Source: a virus
DNA: 64,000 nucleotides
Strand: one strand, 5' to 3'
IMG/VR virus record: IMGVR_UViG_3300027770_001980
Coordinates: 62,001 to 126,000 of that record
The translations under genes and the position numbers were made by a program. Of the stretch, positions 16,850-25,123 are shown piece after piece. The first letter of the stretch is position 1, and every line of letters starts with the position of its first letter. A model generated the notes under the pieces. The model saw nothing but the letters and a program-made list of their open reading frames with translations, was not told the DNA's origin and made no database searches.

Positions 16850-17457
16850 TGCGTATCAATGAACTACTTGAAAGTGCAGGTGATTTACCAAGCGATCCCG
16901 GTCCTAGAGAATTTATTAGTAATAAATTTCATGTTAAATTTACCAACGATGCTCTTTTAGTTTACGATGGCGGTGAACTTGTTTATAAAAGGCCAGGAAA
17001 TTTCTCAAACCCAACTAGGCAAAATGCGTCAAATGCAAAAGGTGTCACTAATACCCTGTGGAGGGCTAAACACGATCCAGCATATAAAAATCTAGCCAGT
17101 TCTCCTTACTTGGTTATAAAACCAAGTGACGTTCATAAAGCAGCCGACAAAAAAGGTATACCGTGGGATAAAGATAGGAAATTTTTTAATTTATCAAAAA
17201 AACTAACAGGTAAAGGTCATTTAGATAACATGACCCCAGAAGAACTTAGAATAATGTTTGATTACTTAACTAAGATAAAAGTTAGAGAAAACTTTGCTGA
17301 CGGTCGGCATCCTGAGGATAAGGGCGACTCAAAGCGTTATCATGTTCCTACCAAAGGTAGTGTCAGTAGTTTGAGAAAGTTTGCTAAAAATCATTCAGGT
17401 CGGGCAGCACAATTGGCACACTGGGCTGCCAATATGAAAGCAGGTAAAAAGAAATAA
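16849..17457 (+). CDS. Putative virion-internal protein
   Basis: The preferred start is ATG 16849, which overlaps the upstream stop (TAATG); an in-frame GTG 12 bases earlier lies inside the previous gene. The protein has 202 residues and begins MRINELLESAGDLPSDPG. The middle is unremarkable. The C-terminus is highly basic, with the stretch KGDSKRYHVPTKGSVSSLRKFAKNHSGRAAQLAHWAANMKAGKKK, which looks DNA-binding and resembles endings of other aquatic T4-like phage proteins. It lies between the deaminase and superoxide dismutase genes. No enzymatic motif was found. Confidence 0.65.
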   Translation: MRINELLESAGDLPSDPGPREFISNKFHVKFTNDALLVYDGGELVYKRPGNFSNPTRQNASNAKGVTNTLWRAKHDPAYKNLASSPYLVIKPSDVHKAADKKGIPWDKDRKFFNLSKKLTGKGHLDNMTPEELRIMFDYLTKIKVRENFADGRHPEDKGDSKRYHVPTKGSVSSLRKFAKNHSGRAAQLAHWAANMKAGKKK

Positions 17458-17999
17458 TGTTTAATTTTATAAAATATGTAGTTGAAGGCAAAGAGATCAA
17501 AACACTCGAACAAGTGAAGTTATCCTATGCCCGTGATGCTCTGGAACCTGTACTAAGTGAAGATGCTATAGATTATCATTATGGCAAACTATATAAAACT
17601 TATGTTAATCGCTACAACAATGGCGAAGGTGATCCAGACTTCAACGAAGCCGGTGCATTCTTACACAGTATGTATTTTCCACAATTACAAGTTCCAGACG
17701 AAACCAATGATCCATTCGGTGCATCTAAAGAGTTTATTGATCAACATTGGAAATCATTTGAAAACTTTAAAGAAGAATTTACCAAAGTTGCTATGGCCAT
17801 ACAAGGTAGCGGATGGGTCTATCTTGCTCGTAATGGTGAGATCAAAACCATTGTCAATCACCAAATCAAGAATGATATCATACTGCTGATAGATTGGTGG
17901 GAGCATGCCTTTAATATCGATTATCTTGCAGACAAGAAAGGTTATCTAACTAACCATTGGAAAATCATCAACTGGAATTTAATTAACGAGAGATTATAA
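17457..17999 (+). CDS. Fe/Mn superoxide dismutase
   Basis: A protein of 180 residues that aligns along its length with bacterial Fe/Mn-SOD: YARDALEPVLSEDAIDYHYGKLYKTYV, AGAFLHSMYF, GSGWVYLARNGEIKTIV and IDWWEHAFNIDYL. All four metal ligands are present: H41, H70, D146 and H150. The gatekeeper Tyr (Y49) is conserved, but the second-shell His of E. coli SOD is Leu (L45). Gly66 together with Q136 is more like the Mn-type than the Fe-type signature (inference). The loop before the DWWEH motif is about 10 residues shorter than usual. There is no signal peptide; the start MFNFIKYVVEGKE is an extension that recalls the other cargo N-termini. It ends the late operon that also holds dps. Phage SODs are rare. 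Confidence 0.9.
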   Translation: MFNFIKYVVEGKEIKTLEQVKLSYARDALEPVLSEDAIDYHYGKLYKTYVNRYNNGEGDPDFNEAGAFLHSMYFPQLQVPDETNDPFGASKEFIDQHWKSFENFKEEFTKVAMAIQGSGWVYLARNGEIKTIVNHQIKNDIILLIDWWEHAFNIDYLADKKGYLTNHWKIINWNLINERL

Positions 18000-18007
18000 A
18001 ATAACCA

Positions 18008-18036
18008 TTGACACCGCTCCTTGTTTAGTATATACT
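18008..18036 (+). promoter_or_regulatory. Sigma70-type promoter before the DsbA-like gene
   Basis: TTGACA (18008-18013), a 17-base spacer, then TATACT (18031-18036). Transcription would start near 18043, just ahead of the AAGGAGA ribosome site (18044-18050). Confidence 0.75.
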
Positions 18037-18056
18037 TACTTACAAGGAGATTTTTT

Positions 18057-18329
18057 ATGGGCAAAGCATTTGGAGAGCCTGAACAGGCTAAAATTAAACA
18101 GATAGTAGCAGAAGGAATTACAGTTCTGCAGGAAATTCAGGATCTTACAGAAGGATTAAAGGAAACTATTGCCGCAGTAGCAGAGGAACTCGAGGTTAAG
18201 CCCAGTGTAATCAAAAAAGCAATACGCATTGCACAAAAAGATCAATGGGATCAAGTTTGGAAAGAGTTTGATGATTTAGAAACAATCGTGGATATCTCCG
18301 GACATTCACATCGCCGCACTGATGAATGA
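18057..18329 (+). CDS. T4 DsbA-like dsDNA-binding protein
   Basis: The start is ATG 18057, behind AAGGAGA; the frame stays open upstream to a TTG at 18021, but that lies inside the promoter. The 90-residue product is helical: KQIVAEGITVLQEIQDLTEGLKETIAAVAEELEVKPSVIKKAIRIAQKDQW. The layout (helix, IK-hinge, EELxVxxxxxxKA helix) resembles T4 DsbA and its cyanophage relatives, small proteins that bind DNA near late promoters. It overlaps the next gene by 8 bases. The assignment rests on length and pattern only. Confidence 0.55.
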   Translation: MGKAFGEPEQAKIKQIVAEGITVLQEIQDLTEGLKETIAAVAEELEVKPSVIKKAIRIAQKDQWDQVWKEFDDLETIVDISGHSHRRTDE

Positions 18330-18615
18330 GATCTTCAAAAATGTCGCTGAATGGATCAGGAAAGATTATAAAGTTTACCCTTTACGTTTTATCCTGGAGA
18401 CTACGGCTTGGGCGATTAGCATCGGATGTAGTGTTACTATGGCACTCACTGTACCTACACCGCCTCTTATTATCCTGTATCCTATTTTTATTAGCCAGTG
18501 CTGTATATACGCTTGGGCTGCTCACAGCCGTCGATCTTTTGGTATGCTGGCTAACTACGCATTGTTAGTCACTATCGATAGCGTGGGCTTGTTCAGGATG
18601 CTAAATAATTTATGA
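18322..18615 (+). CDS. Small multi-span membrane protein
   Basis: A protein of 97 residues with three hydrophobic segments: about 22-43 (FILETTAWAISIGCSVTMALTV), 45-66 (PPLIILYPIFISQCCIYAWAAH) and 73-90 (FGMLANYALLVTIDSVGL). The amphipathic N-terminus contains RKDYKVYPLRF. Similar small proteins accompany the replication genes of some aquatic T4-like phages, but I know of no function. It overlaps the DsbA-like gene and precedes polymerase by 71 bases. Confidence 0.65.
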   Translation: MNEIFKNVAEWIRKDYKVYPLRFILETTAWAISIGCSVTMALTVPTPPLIILYPIFISQCCIYAWAAHSRRSFGMLANYALLVTIDSVGLFRMLNNL

Positions 18616-18624
18616 GTAAGGTCG

Positions 18625-18642
18625 GATCAGCCATAATTGATC
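18625..18642 (+). promoter_or_regulatory. Hairpin upstream of DNA polymerase, possible translational operator
   Basis: GATCA (18625-18629) pairs with TGATC (18638-18642) around an 8-base loop, GCCATAAT. T4 gp43 represses its own mRNA by binding an 18-nucleotide hairpin of the same geometry (5-bp stem, 8-base loop). Here the hairpin ends 30 bases before the GAGGAGG ribosome site, farther than in T4, and the loop sequence differs. Confidence 0.3.
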
Positions 18643-18686
18643 ACAAAGACGGTCAGTGAGCCATAAAATCACGAGGAGGAAAATAT

Positions 18687-21356
18687 ATGTCATATGTTGA
18701 CGCAATGTGGGATCGCGACAAAGATGTCGTTAAAGTCGTTGAACGCGATCCAAAAAAAGGAAGAATATTTCAGGAATATCCTGCCAAATATATCTTTTAT
18801 TATCTTGACCCCAAGGGCAAGTATAAATCAATCCACGGTGAAAGTCTTAGTAAAGTCACTTGTAGAAATAACAAGGACTTCCAGAAAGAACTCCGTATCC
18901 ATGGCGATCGTAAACTTTACGAAAGCGATATCAAACCAGCATTCCGCTGTTTAGAAGATAACTATCTCGGTGCAGATGCACCCAAACTTCATGTGGCGTT
19001 TTTCGACATTGAGGTGGACTTTGATCCCGAGCGTGGCTATAGCACCCCAGAAGATGCTTTCATGCCAATCACTGCGATCGCTGTTCACCTACAATGGTTA
19101 GACACACTGGTATGTTTTGCTGTTCCACCGAAGACGCTGACAATGGAACAAGCCAAGGAACAAGTCAAAGACTTTCCTAATACTATATTGTTTGAAACAG
19201 AAGCGGAAATGTTAGATGCATTTCTAAATCTAATTGAAGATGCTGATGTATTAAGCGGATGGAATAGTGAAGGATTTGATATTCCTTACACAGTTAATCG
19301 TGTTACCAAAGTATTAAGCAAAGAAGATACACGCAGATTTTGCTTGTGGGATCAATTTCCAAAGAAGAGAGAATATGAGAAATATGGGAAACAGGCTATT
19401 ACTTATGATCTTATTGGTCGCGTTCATTTGGACAGTCTCGAACTGTACCGGAAATATACATACGAGGAACGCCACACCTATAGGCTCGATGCCATCGGAG
19501 AGATGGAGATAGGTGAGAGCAAGACTGTATACGAAGGCACACTTGATCAACTATACAACAAAGACTTCCGCAAGTTTATCGAATACAATAGGCAAGATAC
19601 TGCTCTATTGGACAAGTTAGATAAGAAACTAAAATTCCTGGATCTTGCCAACACACTGGCACATGAATGTACCGTGTTGCTACAGACTACAATGGGTGCT
19701 GTGGCCGTGACGGAACAGGCTATCGTTAATGAAGCACATCACCGTGGACTTATCGTTCCGAGCCGTTTAAAGCGTGATGAAAATGATAACAATCAAGCGG
19801 CAGGTGCTTATGTAGCATATCCTAAAAAAGGTCTACATGACTGGATTGGTAGTATAGATATTAACAGTCTATATCCCAGTGCTATTCGTGCGTTGAATAT
19901 GGGTCCGGAAACAATTGTCGGACAATTAAAACAAACCAACACCGATCAGTTTATCCATGAGCAAATGGTATTGCATAAGAAATCATTTGCGGCTGCGTGG
20001 GAGAACAAATTTGGTAGTGAAGAATACGAAGCAGTGATGCGACAGGATCGTGCTTATGAAGTCACAATTGATTGGGAAAACGGTGAACAGGATATCCTAA
20101 GTGCAGCGGAAGCATATAGACTAATTTATGAAAGTCATAAGCCCTGGATGTTGAGTGCTAATGGTACTATCTTTACACACGAAACAGAAGGTATTATTCC
20201 GGGTTTGCTGGCTCGCTGGTATAGTGAGCGTAAGGATATGCAGAAGAAACTTAAAGCGGCAATTGATGCTGGCAATAAGGTCGAAGAGGAATATTGGGAT
20301 AAACGACAACTGGTCAAGAAGATTAACTTGAACAGTCTGTATGGTGCTATCTTGAATCCGGGTTGCAGATTCTTTGACAAGCGTATCGGACAATCAACTA
20401 CATTAGTAGGTAGACAGATCGCCCGTCATATGGCAGGTAAAGTAAATGAGATCATCACAGGTGAGTTTGACCATGTTGGAAAAGCCATCATCTACGGTGA
20501 CACTGATAGTTGTTATTTTTCCGCATATAACTCTTTGAAGGTTGATATCCAAAAGAAACTTATTCCTTGGGATAAGGATGTGGTGATACAACTGTACGAT
20601 AACATTGCAGATACTGTCAATGATACTTTTCCACAGTTCATGTTAGATGCTTTCCACTGTCCAAAGAGTCGTGGTGCTGTTATCAAAGGTGGGCGTGAAA
20701 TTGTTGCCAGCAAAGGACTGTTCATTACCAAGAAGCGTTATGCTGTATTGTACTATGACAAGGATGGCAAGAGATACGATAGCGAAACTAAACCCGGTAA
20801 GATCAAGGCCATGGGCTTGGATTTGAAGCGTAGCGATACCCCGGAATTTATGCAGAACTTCTTGAGTGAGGTTTTGAATAAAGTGCTGAACGGTTCAGAG
20901 GAAGCAGAGATTTTAGATATGATCAATGAGTTCCGAATCGAATTCAAAGCAAGACCAGGGTGGGAGAAGGGTAGTCCAAAAAGAGCAAATAACATTGCCG
21001 AATACGACGCTGAAGAAAAGAAGAAAGGCAAAACTAATATGCCTGGACATGTCCGTGCCAGTATCAATTGGAATACTCTTAAACGCATGAACGGTGACAA
21101 ATACAGCACCAACATCGTTGATGGTATGAAAGTTATCGTATGTAAGATGAAGGAAAATCCACTTGGGTATACCAGCGTAGCGTATCCGGTCGATGAACTT
21201 CGTTTACCTAAGTGGTTCCAAGAACTACCATTTGATCATGCTGAAATGGAACATGTTATCATCAATAACAAACTGGATAACCTTATCGGTGTTCTGGAAT
21301 GGGATCTCGAATCCACTACACAAACAAATACATTTAATTCGTTATTCAGTTTTTGA
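18687..21356 (+). CDS. 43: Family B DNA polymerase (T4 gp43 type)
   Basis: A protein of 889 residues, close to T4 gp43 (898). The 3'-5' exonuclease motifs are intact: FFDIEVDF (Exo I, D107/E109), GWNSEGFDIPY (Exo II, 191-201) and EYNRQDTALL (Exo III, about 299-308). The polymerase motifs are intact too: SIDINSLYPS (motif A, 389-398), KKINLNSLYGA (motif B, about 544-554), IYGDTDSCYF (motif C, 602-611) and a KKRY near 700. The C-terminus TFNSLFSF matches the clamp-binding tail of T4-type polymerases. It is the phage replicase, a proofreading enzyme without strand displacement of its own. A strong GAGGAGG site lies at 18673-18679. The clamp gene follows immediately. Confidence 0.96.
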   Translation: MSYVDAMWDRDKDVVKVVERDPKKGRIFQEYPAKYIFYYLDPKGKYKSIHGESLSKVTCRNNKDFQKELRIHGDRKLYESDIKPAFRCLEDNYLGADAPKLHVAFFDIEVDFDPERGYSTPEDAFMPITAIAVHLQWLDTLVCFAVPPKTLTMEQAKEQVKDFPNTILFETEAEMLDAFLNLIEDADVLSGWNSEGFDIPYTVNRVTKVLSKEDTRRFCLWDQFPKKREYEKYGKQAITYDLIGRVHLDSLELYRKYTYEERHTYRLDAIGEMEIGESKTVYEGTLDQLYNKDFRKFIEYNRQDTALLDKLDKKLKFLDLANTLAHECTVLLQTTMGAVAVTEQAIVNEAHHRGLIVPSRLKRDENDNNQAAGAYVAYPKKGLHDWIGSIDINSLYPSAIRALNMGPETIVGQLKQTNTDQFIHEQMVLHKKSFAAAWENKFGSEEYEAVMRQDRAYEVTIDWENGEQDILSAAEAYRLIYESHKPWMLSANGTIFTHETEGIIPGLLARWYSERKDMQKKLKAAIDAGNKVEEEYWDKRQLVKKINLNSLYGAILNPGCRFFDKRIGQSTTLVGRQIARHMAGKVNEIITGEFDHVGKAIIYGDTDSCYFSAYNSLKVDIQKKLIPWDKDVVIQLYDNIADTVNDTFPQFMLDAFHCPKSRGAVIKGGREIVASKGLFITKKRYAVLYYDKDGKRYDSETKPGKIKAMGLDLKRSDTPEFMQNFLSEVLNKVLNGSEEAEILDMINEFRIEFKARPGWEKGSPKRANNIAEYDAEEKKKGKTNMPGHVRASINWNTLKRMNGDKYSTNIVDGMKVIVCKMKENPLGYTSVAYPVDELRLPKWFQELPFDHAEMEHVIINNKLDNLIGVLEWDLESTTQTNTFNSLFSF

Positions 21357-21368
21357 ATAAAATATTTG

Positions 21369-21397
21369 TTGACTTTTTCTCTAAATCTAAATAAACT
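21369..21397 (+). promoter_or_regulatory. Sigma70-like promoter for the sliding clamp gene
   Basis: TTGACT (21369-21374), a 17-base spacer, and TAAACT (21392-21397). It begins 12 bases after the polymerase stop and gives the clamp its own transcript, which would fit the higher copy number a clamp needs. Confidence 0.55.
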
Positions 21398-21415
21398 AAC
21401 ACAAAGGAAATTATT

Positions 21416-22150
21416 ATGAAATCTATTCTACAAGACATCGTTGCACACACAAACAAATTGGGCTTTCTTAACATCGTTAAAGTCACAGGCACAGATGAAA
21501 AAACTCTAATCGACAGCATGGCAGATGACCGTAGCGTTATCATGTATGCAGAAACTGCTAACCCACACGCAGACATGATCGGTACATATGGCATGCCGCA
21601 ACTTGAAAAACTACGCTATCTTTTAGATGGTAAGGAATATCAAGATGGTGCTAAGATCGAAGTAGTCACTGCTGAACGCAATGGCGAAACTGTTCCAGTT
21701 GGTCTCCACTTTGAAAACAAAGACGGCGACTTCAAGAATGACTATCGCTTTATGAATCAAGACATTATCAATGAGAAATTGAAAACTGTCAAGTTCCGTG
21801 GCGTCAAGTGGGATGTTGAAGTTGAGCCCACAGTAAATGCTATCCAGCGTTTCCAATTCCAAGCAGGTGCCAACACTGAACATACAACTTTCTTAGCCAA
21901 GACAGATGGCGGCAATTTGAAGTTTACATTTGGCGATGTCAGCAGTCACGGTGGTGAATTTATTTTCTCAACTGGTGTCACAGGAAATCTAAATAAAGGA
22001 TGGACTTGGCCAGTAAACAATGTGTTGAGTATTTTGAAAATCGCAGATGCCAATAACGCAAAGATCAGTTTCAGCAACGAAGGTGCTATGCAGATCACTT
22101 TAGACAGCGGCATTGCCACTTACAAGTATATCATTCCAGCACAAGCATGA
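21416..22150 (+). CDS. 45: DNA polymerase sliding clamp (T4 gp45-like)
   Basis: A protein of 244 residues with a good AAAGGAAA ribosome site. T4 gp45 is 228 residues and is encoded near the polymerase gene. The sequence has the two-domain alternating beta pattern of a processivity clamp: VKVTGTDEKTLIDSMADDRSVIMYAETANPH, FRGVKWDVEVEPTVNAIQRF and a C-terminal half ending ITLDSGIATYKYIIPAQA. Trimeric clamps of this type tether polymerase and, in T4, also activate late transcription with gp55 and gp33. That role would fit the TATAAATA-like motifs in this window. The call rests on length, context and fold pattern rather than on a short motif. Confidence 0.75.
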   Translation: MKSILQDIVAHTNKLGFLNIVKVTGTDEKTLIDSMADDRSVIMYAETANPHADMIGTYGMPQLEKLRYLLDGKEYQDGAKIEVVTAERNGETVPVGLHFENKDGDFKNDYRFMNQDIINEKLKTVKFRGVKWDVEVEPTVNAIQRFQFQAGANTEHTTFLAKTDGGNLKFTFGDVSSHGGEFIFSTGVTGNLNKGWTWPVNNVLSILKIADANNAKISFSNEGAMQITLDSGIATYKYIIPAQA

Positions 22151-22521
22151 TAAAGAATGTGTATAGTAGTGGACCATATTTGACGGCTCACAATAACAAT
22201 GCCAGCAACTATGTGAACAACTTTAGCGGAGCACAGGGGCTGGGTAACATGCGATTCAACACCACAACTCAAAGCATAGAAGTGTATGATGGACAGATGT
22301 GGCAACCTTTCCGAATGAGTGATATCGATGTGAGTCTAACACCAGATGCTGTAGATGCCATTGGTTGGGTAAATCAAAAGCGTGTAGAAGAACTTGCAAT
22401 GGAGGCATTAGCATCAACCAATACCGCCGTGAAAATCGCTTTGGACAATTTAAAGAAAGCAAAAGAACAATTAGATGTTACAATAATACTAAGCAAAGAA
22501 CACAATGAATCCACCAGTTAA
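22147..22521 (+). CDS. Small protein with fibre-like N-terminal part
   Basis: A protein of 124 residues. The first 60 (LGNMRFNTTTQSIEVYDGQMWQPF) look like the short beta motif seen in phage fibre and virion proteins, where a label-and-value pattern ends in a tryptophan. The rest (VNQKRVEELAMEALASTNTAVKIALDNLKKAKEQLDV) is a helix or coiled coil. It overlaps the clamp stop (ATGA) and runs 17 bases into dpdA, so it is translated with them. Whether it is a structural part or a clamp or dpdA partner is open. Confidence 0.6.
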   Translation: MIKNVYSSGPYLTAHNNNASNYVNNFSGAQGLGNMRFNTTTQSIEVYDGQMWQPFRMSDIDVSLTPDAVDAIGWVNQKRVEELAMEALASTNTAVKIALDNLKKAKEQLDVTIILSKEHNESTS

Positions 22522-24058
22522 CCTGTCACCATTTCAAAGAGACTATGCTGTCTATTTGCCAGCAATCAGCAGTTTCTACAGCACATACATCGCTAAACAA
22601 AGATTAGATGATTTCGTTCCTAAGGATCGTATCCCTAAAGGATTTGATCGTGGTATCGAAGGTATGAACTTCTTAAACGAAGAACAAGGATACTTTACCT
22701 ACAAGTATGGTCTATACTCTGCAGGTCATGCACAGTTAGATATCCAAAAGAGTCTGATACAGGAAAGTATGATACACGGTCGTGATCATGCCAACACTAT
22801 GATATTAGGTGATTCAGGTGGATACCAAATTGGTAAGGGTATTCTCAAATTTGATTGGTTAGACTTTGAAGGCAAGGCAGCAAACAAAACTCGTGATGAT
22901 ATTATCGCTTGGTTAGAACTAACTGCCGATTGGTCAATGATGTTGGATGTGCCTATCTGGGCCTGTGATAAGAACAATCAAGCAAGAACTGGTTTAACAA
23001 GCCCAGAAGATTGTTTACAGAAAACTCGTTTCAATAACGAATACTTCTTGAAGAATCGAATGGGTAAGACCAAGTGGTTGAATGTGTTACAAGGCAGTGA
23101 TTGGCATAGCGCACAGTCTTGGTATGAAGGTGTTAAAGAATTTAGTGACCCTGCTGTATGGGGAGATAAGGCAGCAGAGGGTTGGGCAATGGGTGGTGTT
23201 AATATGAGTAAGATGGACATCACTTTAAAGCGTTTGATGATCATGCGGGAGGAAGGCATGCTCACAGGCAAGAACTGGATCCACTTCTTGGGTACAGCAC
23301 AGTTAGATTGGGCTTGCTATCTAACTTCAATTCAACGACAAATCAGGAAACATATTAATGAAGAAATTACCATATCTTTTGACTGCGCCTCACCGTTTGT
23401 CGCAACAGCACACGGACTCGTTTACACAAACGCAATCCACACATCGAAAAAGTTCAGTGTTGTTATGGAAAAAGCCCCAGACAACAAAGCACTTGCAGGA
23501 AGCGACATCCCATTCCCATTCGAATCAGAAATTGGCCGCAGACTTGTAATGGGTGATATCTGTCACTATGCTCCAGGCATGTTGAACAAGATCAAGAAAG
23601 AAGGCAAGACATCGTGGGATAGTTTCGCCTACTCATTGTATATGGCACATAATGTCCAATGTCATATTGAAGCTGTACAGAGAGCCAATCACTATGCTGA
23701 CATTGAAAGCACACGATTCAAACCAGACTGGCGTTCGTGGAAGAAACTCAACGCTAAAGAACTATCAAGCGATCAGTTTAGCGAATGGGTTCCACGCAAT
23801 GTATTGTATTTCGATCGCTTTGTTGAAGAATTGTTCGATACTAAAACATTAACAGAAGCAATGGACATGTTAGAGCATCCGACTGCCAAAGCATTCTTGA
23901 TCAGTATCGCAGGTGCTCGTAATACAACCAATGGACAGAACGACAACATGTTTGGCGGGTTGTTTGATGTTGAAGAAGTTACACGAGCAGATGAAGTGGA
24001 TCTGTCCGATGCCAATGACTCTGCATTACAGAAATTAAGTGACGATCTTGGAGAGTAA
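22505..24058 (+). CDS. dpdA: DpdA-type 7-deazaguanine DNA transglycosylase
   Basis: A protein of 517 residues of the tRNA-guanine-transglycosylase superfamily. ILGDSGGYQIGKG holds D103, equal to the first active-site Asp of TGT. LNVLQGSDWHSAQSWYEGV and GWAMGGV match the TGT substrate-binding turns. SFDCASPF holds D293, at the nucleophile position (FDC.xP in TGT). The CxCxxC...H zinc site of tRNA enzymes is not seen, as expected for DNA-acting DpdA proteins. It exchanges guanine in phage DNA for a 7-deazaguanine such as preQ0, which blocks host restriction enzymes. QueE, needed to make the precursor, lies 5 kb downstream. The acidic C-terminal tail (about 485-517) is extra. Confidence 0.85.
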   Translation: MNPPVNLSPFQRDYAVYLPAISSFYSTYIAKQRLDDFVPKDRIPKGFDRGIEGMNFLNEEQGYFTYKYGLYSAGHAQLDIQKSLIQESMIHGRDHANTMILGDSGGYQIGKGILKFDWLDFEGKAANKTRDDIIAWLELTADWSMMLDVPIWACDKNNQARTGLTSPEDCLQKTRFNNEYFLKNRMGKTKWLNVLQGSDWHSAQSWYEGVKEFSDPAVWGDKAAEGWAMGGVNMSKMDITLKRLMIMREEGMLTGKNWIHFLGTAQLDWACYLTSIQRQIRKHINEEITISFDCASPFVATAHGLVYTNAIHTSKKFSVVMEKAPDNKALAGSDIPFPFESEIGRRLVMGDICHYAPGMLNKIKKEGKTSWDSFAYSLYMAHNVQCHIEAVQRANHYADIESTRFKPDWRSWKKLNAKELSSDQFSEWVPRNVLYFDRFVEELFDTKTLTEAMDMLEHPTAKAFLISIAGARNTTNGQNDNMFGGLFDVEEVTRADEVDLSDANDSALQKLSDDLGE

Positions 24059-24059
24059 T

Positions 24060-24566
24060 ATGAATAGAGAAGGACACGAAAACGCAGAATTTTTCTACGG
24101 TACAGAAGTAGAACATACACCAGCATTTGGAATGCCCACATTGTTTGTGGTTGGCGTTCAAAAAGAAGAACGGATCGGGCATCGCATAAATGGACGGCGT
24201 CATATCTATTTTGGTGCCAATCAAAGTTTTCCCAATCCAAATATAAATGATGCTGAGGCATGGAAACCCTGGGAAGACATGATTCGATGCTTTCTCGATC
24301 GAGACTATCTATGTACCCTGGATATAGATGTCAAATGCGCTGAAGGATTGTTGGAAAGTGGACTTTGTGAATATCATAATTTCATTCCAATGATTTCGGT
24401 GAAATTGCCCTATTTACAACAGTTGGGATATAATGCTATAATTAAACTTGACGACAAAGACTTCAAGTCAACTAACCCCGGTGTGTGGTGTCACAACCTA
24501 CACAATTTATTAACTCGTGAGACCTTTACAGATTGGTCTAAATATACGAAAGATGAAGTATTATAA
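24060..24566 (+). CDS. Conserved companion of dpdA, function unknown
   Basis: The start ATG 24060 directly follows the dpdA stop; an earlier in-frame start would lie inside dpdA. The protein has 168 residues. It opens AEFFYGTEVEHTPAFGMPTLFVVG and contains RRHIYFGANQSFPNP, a CTLDIDVKCAEGLLESGL stretch, FIPMISVKLPYL and a final GVWCHNLHNLL. The compact alpha/beta pattern and the fixed histidines and acids suggest an enzyme, but I cannot place it in a named family. Its immediate coupling to dpdA suggests a role in the 7-deazaguanine pathway or in recognising the modified base. Confidence 0.65.
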   Translation: MNREGHENAEFFYGTEVEHTPAFGMPTLFVVGVQKEERIGHRINGRRHIYFGANQSFPNPNINDAEAWKPWEDMIRCFLDRDYLCTLDIDVKCAEGLLESGLCEYHNFIPMISVKLPYLQQLGYNAIIKLDDKDFKSTNPGVWCHNLHNLLTRETFTDWSKYTKDEVL

Positions 24567-25120
24567 TGGTAAAAAGAATTTCAGTTGGAACACAGTTACC
24601 AGAAAAAAGACATGACAATGATCATGGATTTATAGTAGAAGATATAATGGAAGCTCTCGGTAACAAAGTCGATCGAGTTGGGACGGTGGATCTTCCAAAA
24701 TACGACAGAGATATAAAAACTCACGATATTTTTAGTGATGCATCTTGGACTGTAGGATCAATAACTATAGAAAATATGGATCGTCAAAAATGGAAAAATA
24801 CTTCTATATTTAAAAAAGTTCAGGTTCAAGAACAAGTTGAAATTAACACAGTTTTTAATCATGTACAAAAAGCCCGCAAAATAGATATGCGTGATGAAGA
24901 GGTACAAAGAAAATTTAAAGAAGATTATAAACATATTCGAAAAGAAATTCAGGACGGATCATCGTCTAAAAATATAACAGGACCAAACGGATACTTTGTA
25001 GGTGATAGATACGGACATGAAAATTCTGTTAAAATTAGAATACCACATTCTACAATGAAGAAAATTATTAGTATATCTAATACTAAAAAACAACGTAAAA
25101 AATTATTTGAAGAGGTATAA
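24566..25120 (+). CDS. Unrecognised AT-rich gene
   Basis: A protein of 184 residues, markedly richer in Lys, Ile and Asn, and AT-richer in DNA, than its neighbours, which hints at later acquisition. The N-terminus ISVGTQLPEKRHDNDHGFIVEDIMEALG is followed by a charged helical middle (EEVQRKFKEDYKHIRKEIQDG) and a basic end (IPHSTMKKIISISNTKKQRKKLFEEV). It overlaps the stop of the previous gene. No nuclease or methylase motif is visible. Its position inside the modification cluster is the only clue. Confidence 0.55.
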   Translation: MVKRISVGTQLPEKRHDNDHGFIVEDIMEALGNKVDRVGTVDLPKYDRDIKTHDIFSDASWTVGSITIENMDRQKWKNTSIFKKVQVQEQVEINTVFNHVQKARKIDMRDEEVQRKFKEDYKHIRKEIQDGSSSKNITGPNGYFVGDRYGHENSVKIRIPHSTMKKIISISNTKKQRKKLFEEV

Positions 25121-25123
25121 CTA

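Noticed and set aside
18612-18659. 15-codon ORF (MSKVGSAIIDHKDGQ) before DNA polymerase
   Set aside because: Too short to support without a ribosome site. The stretch is better explained as a leader containing the hairpin.
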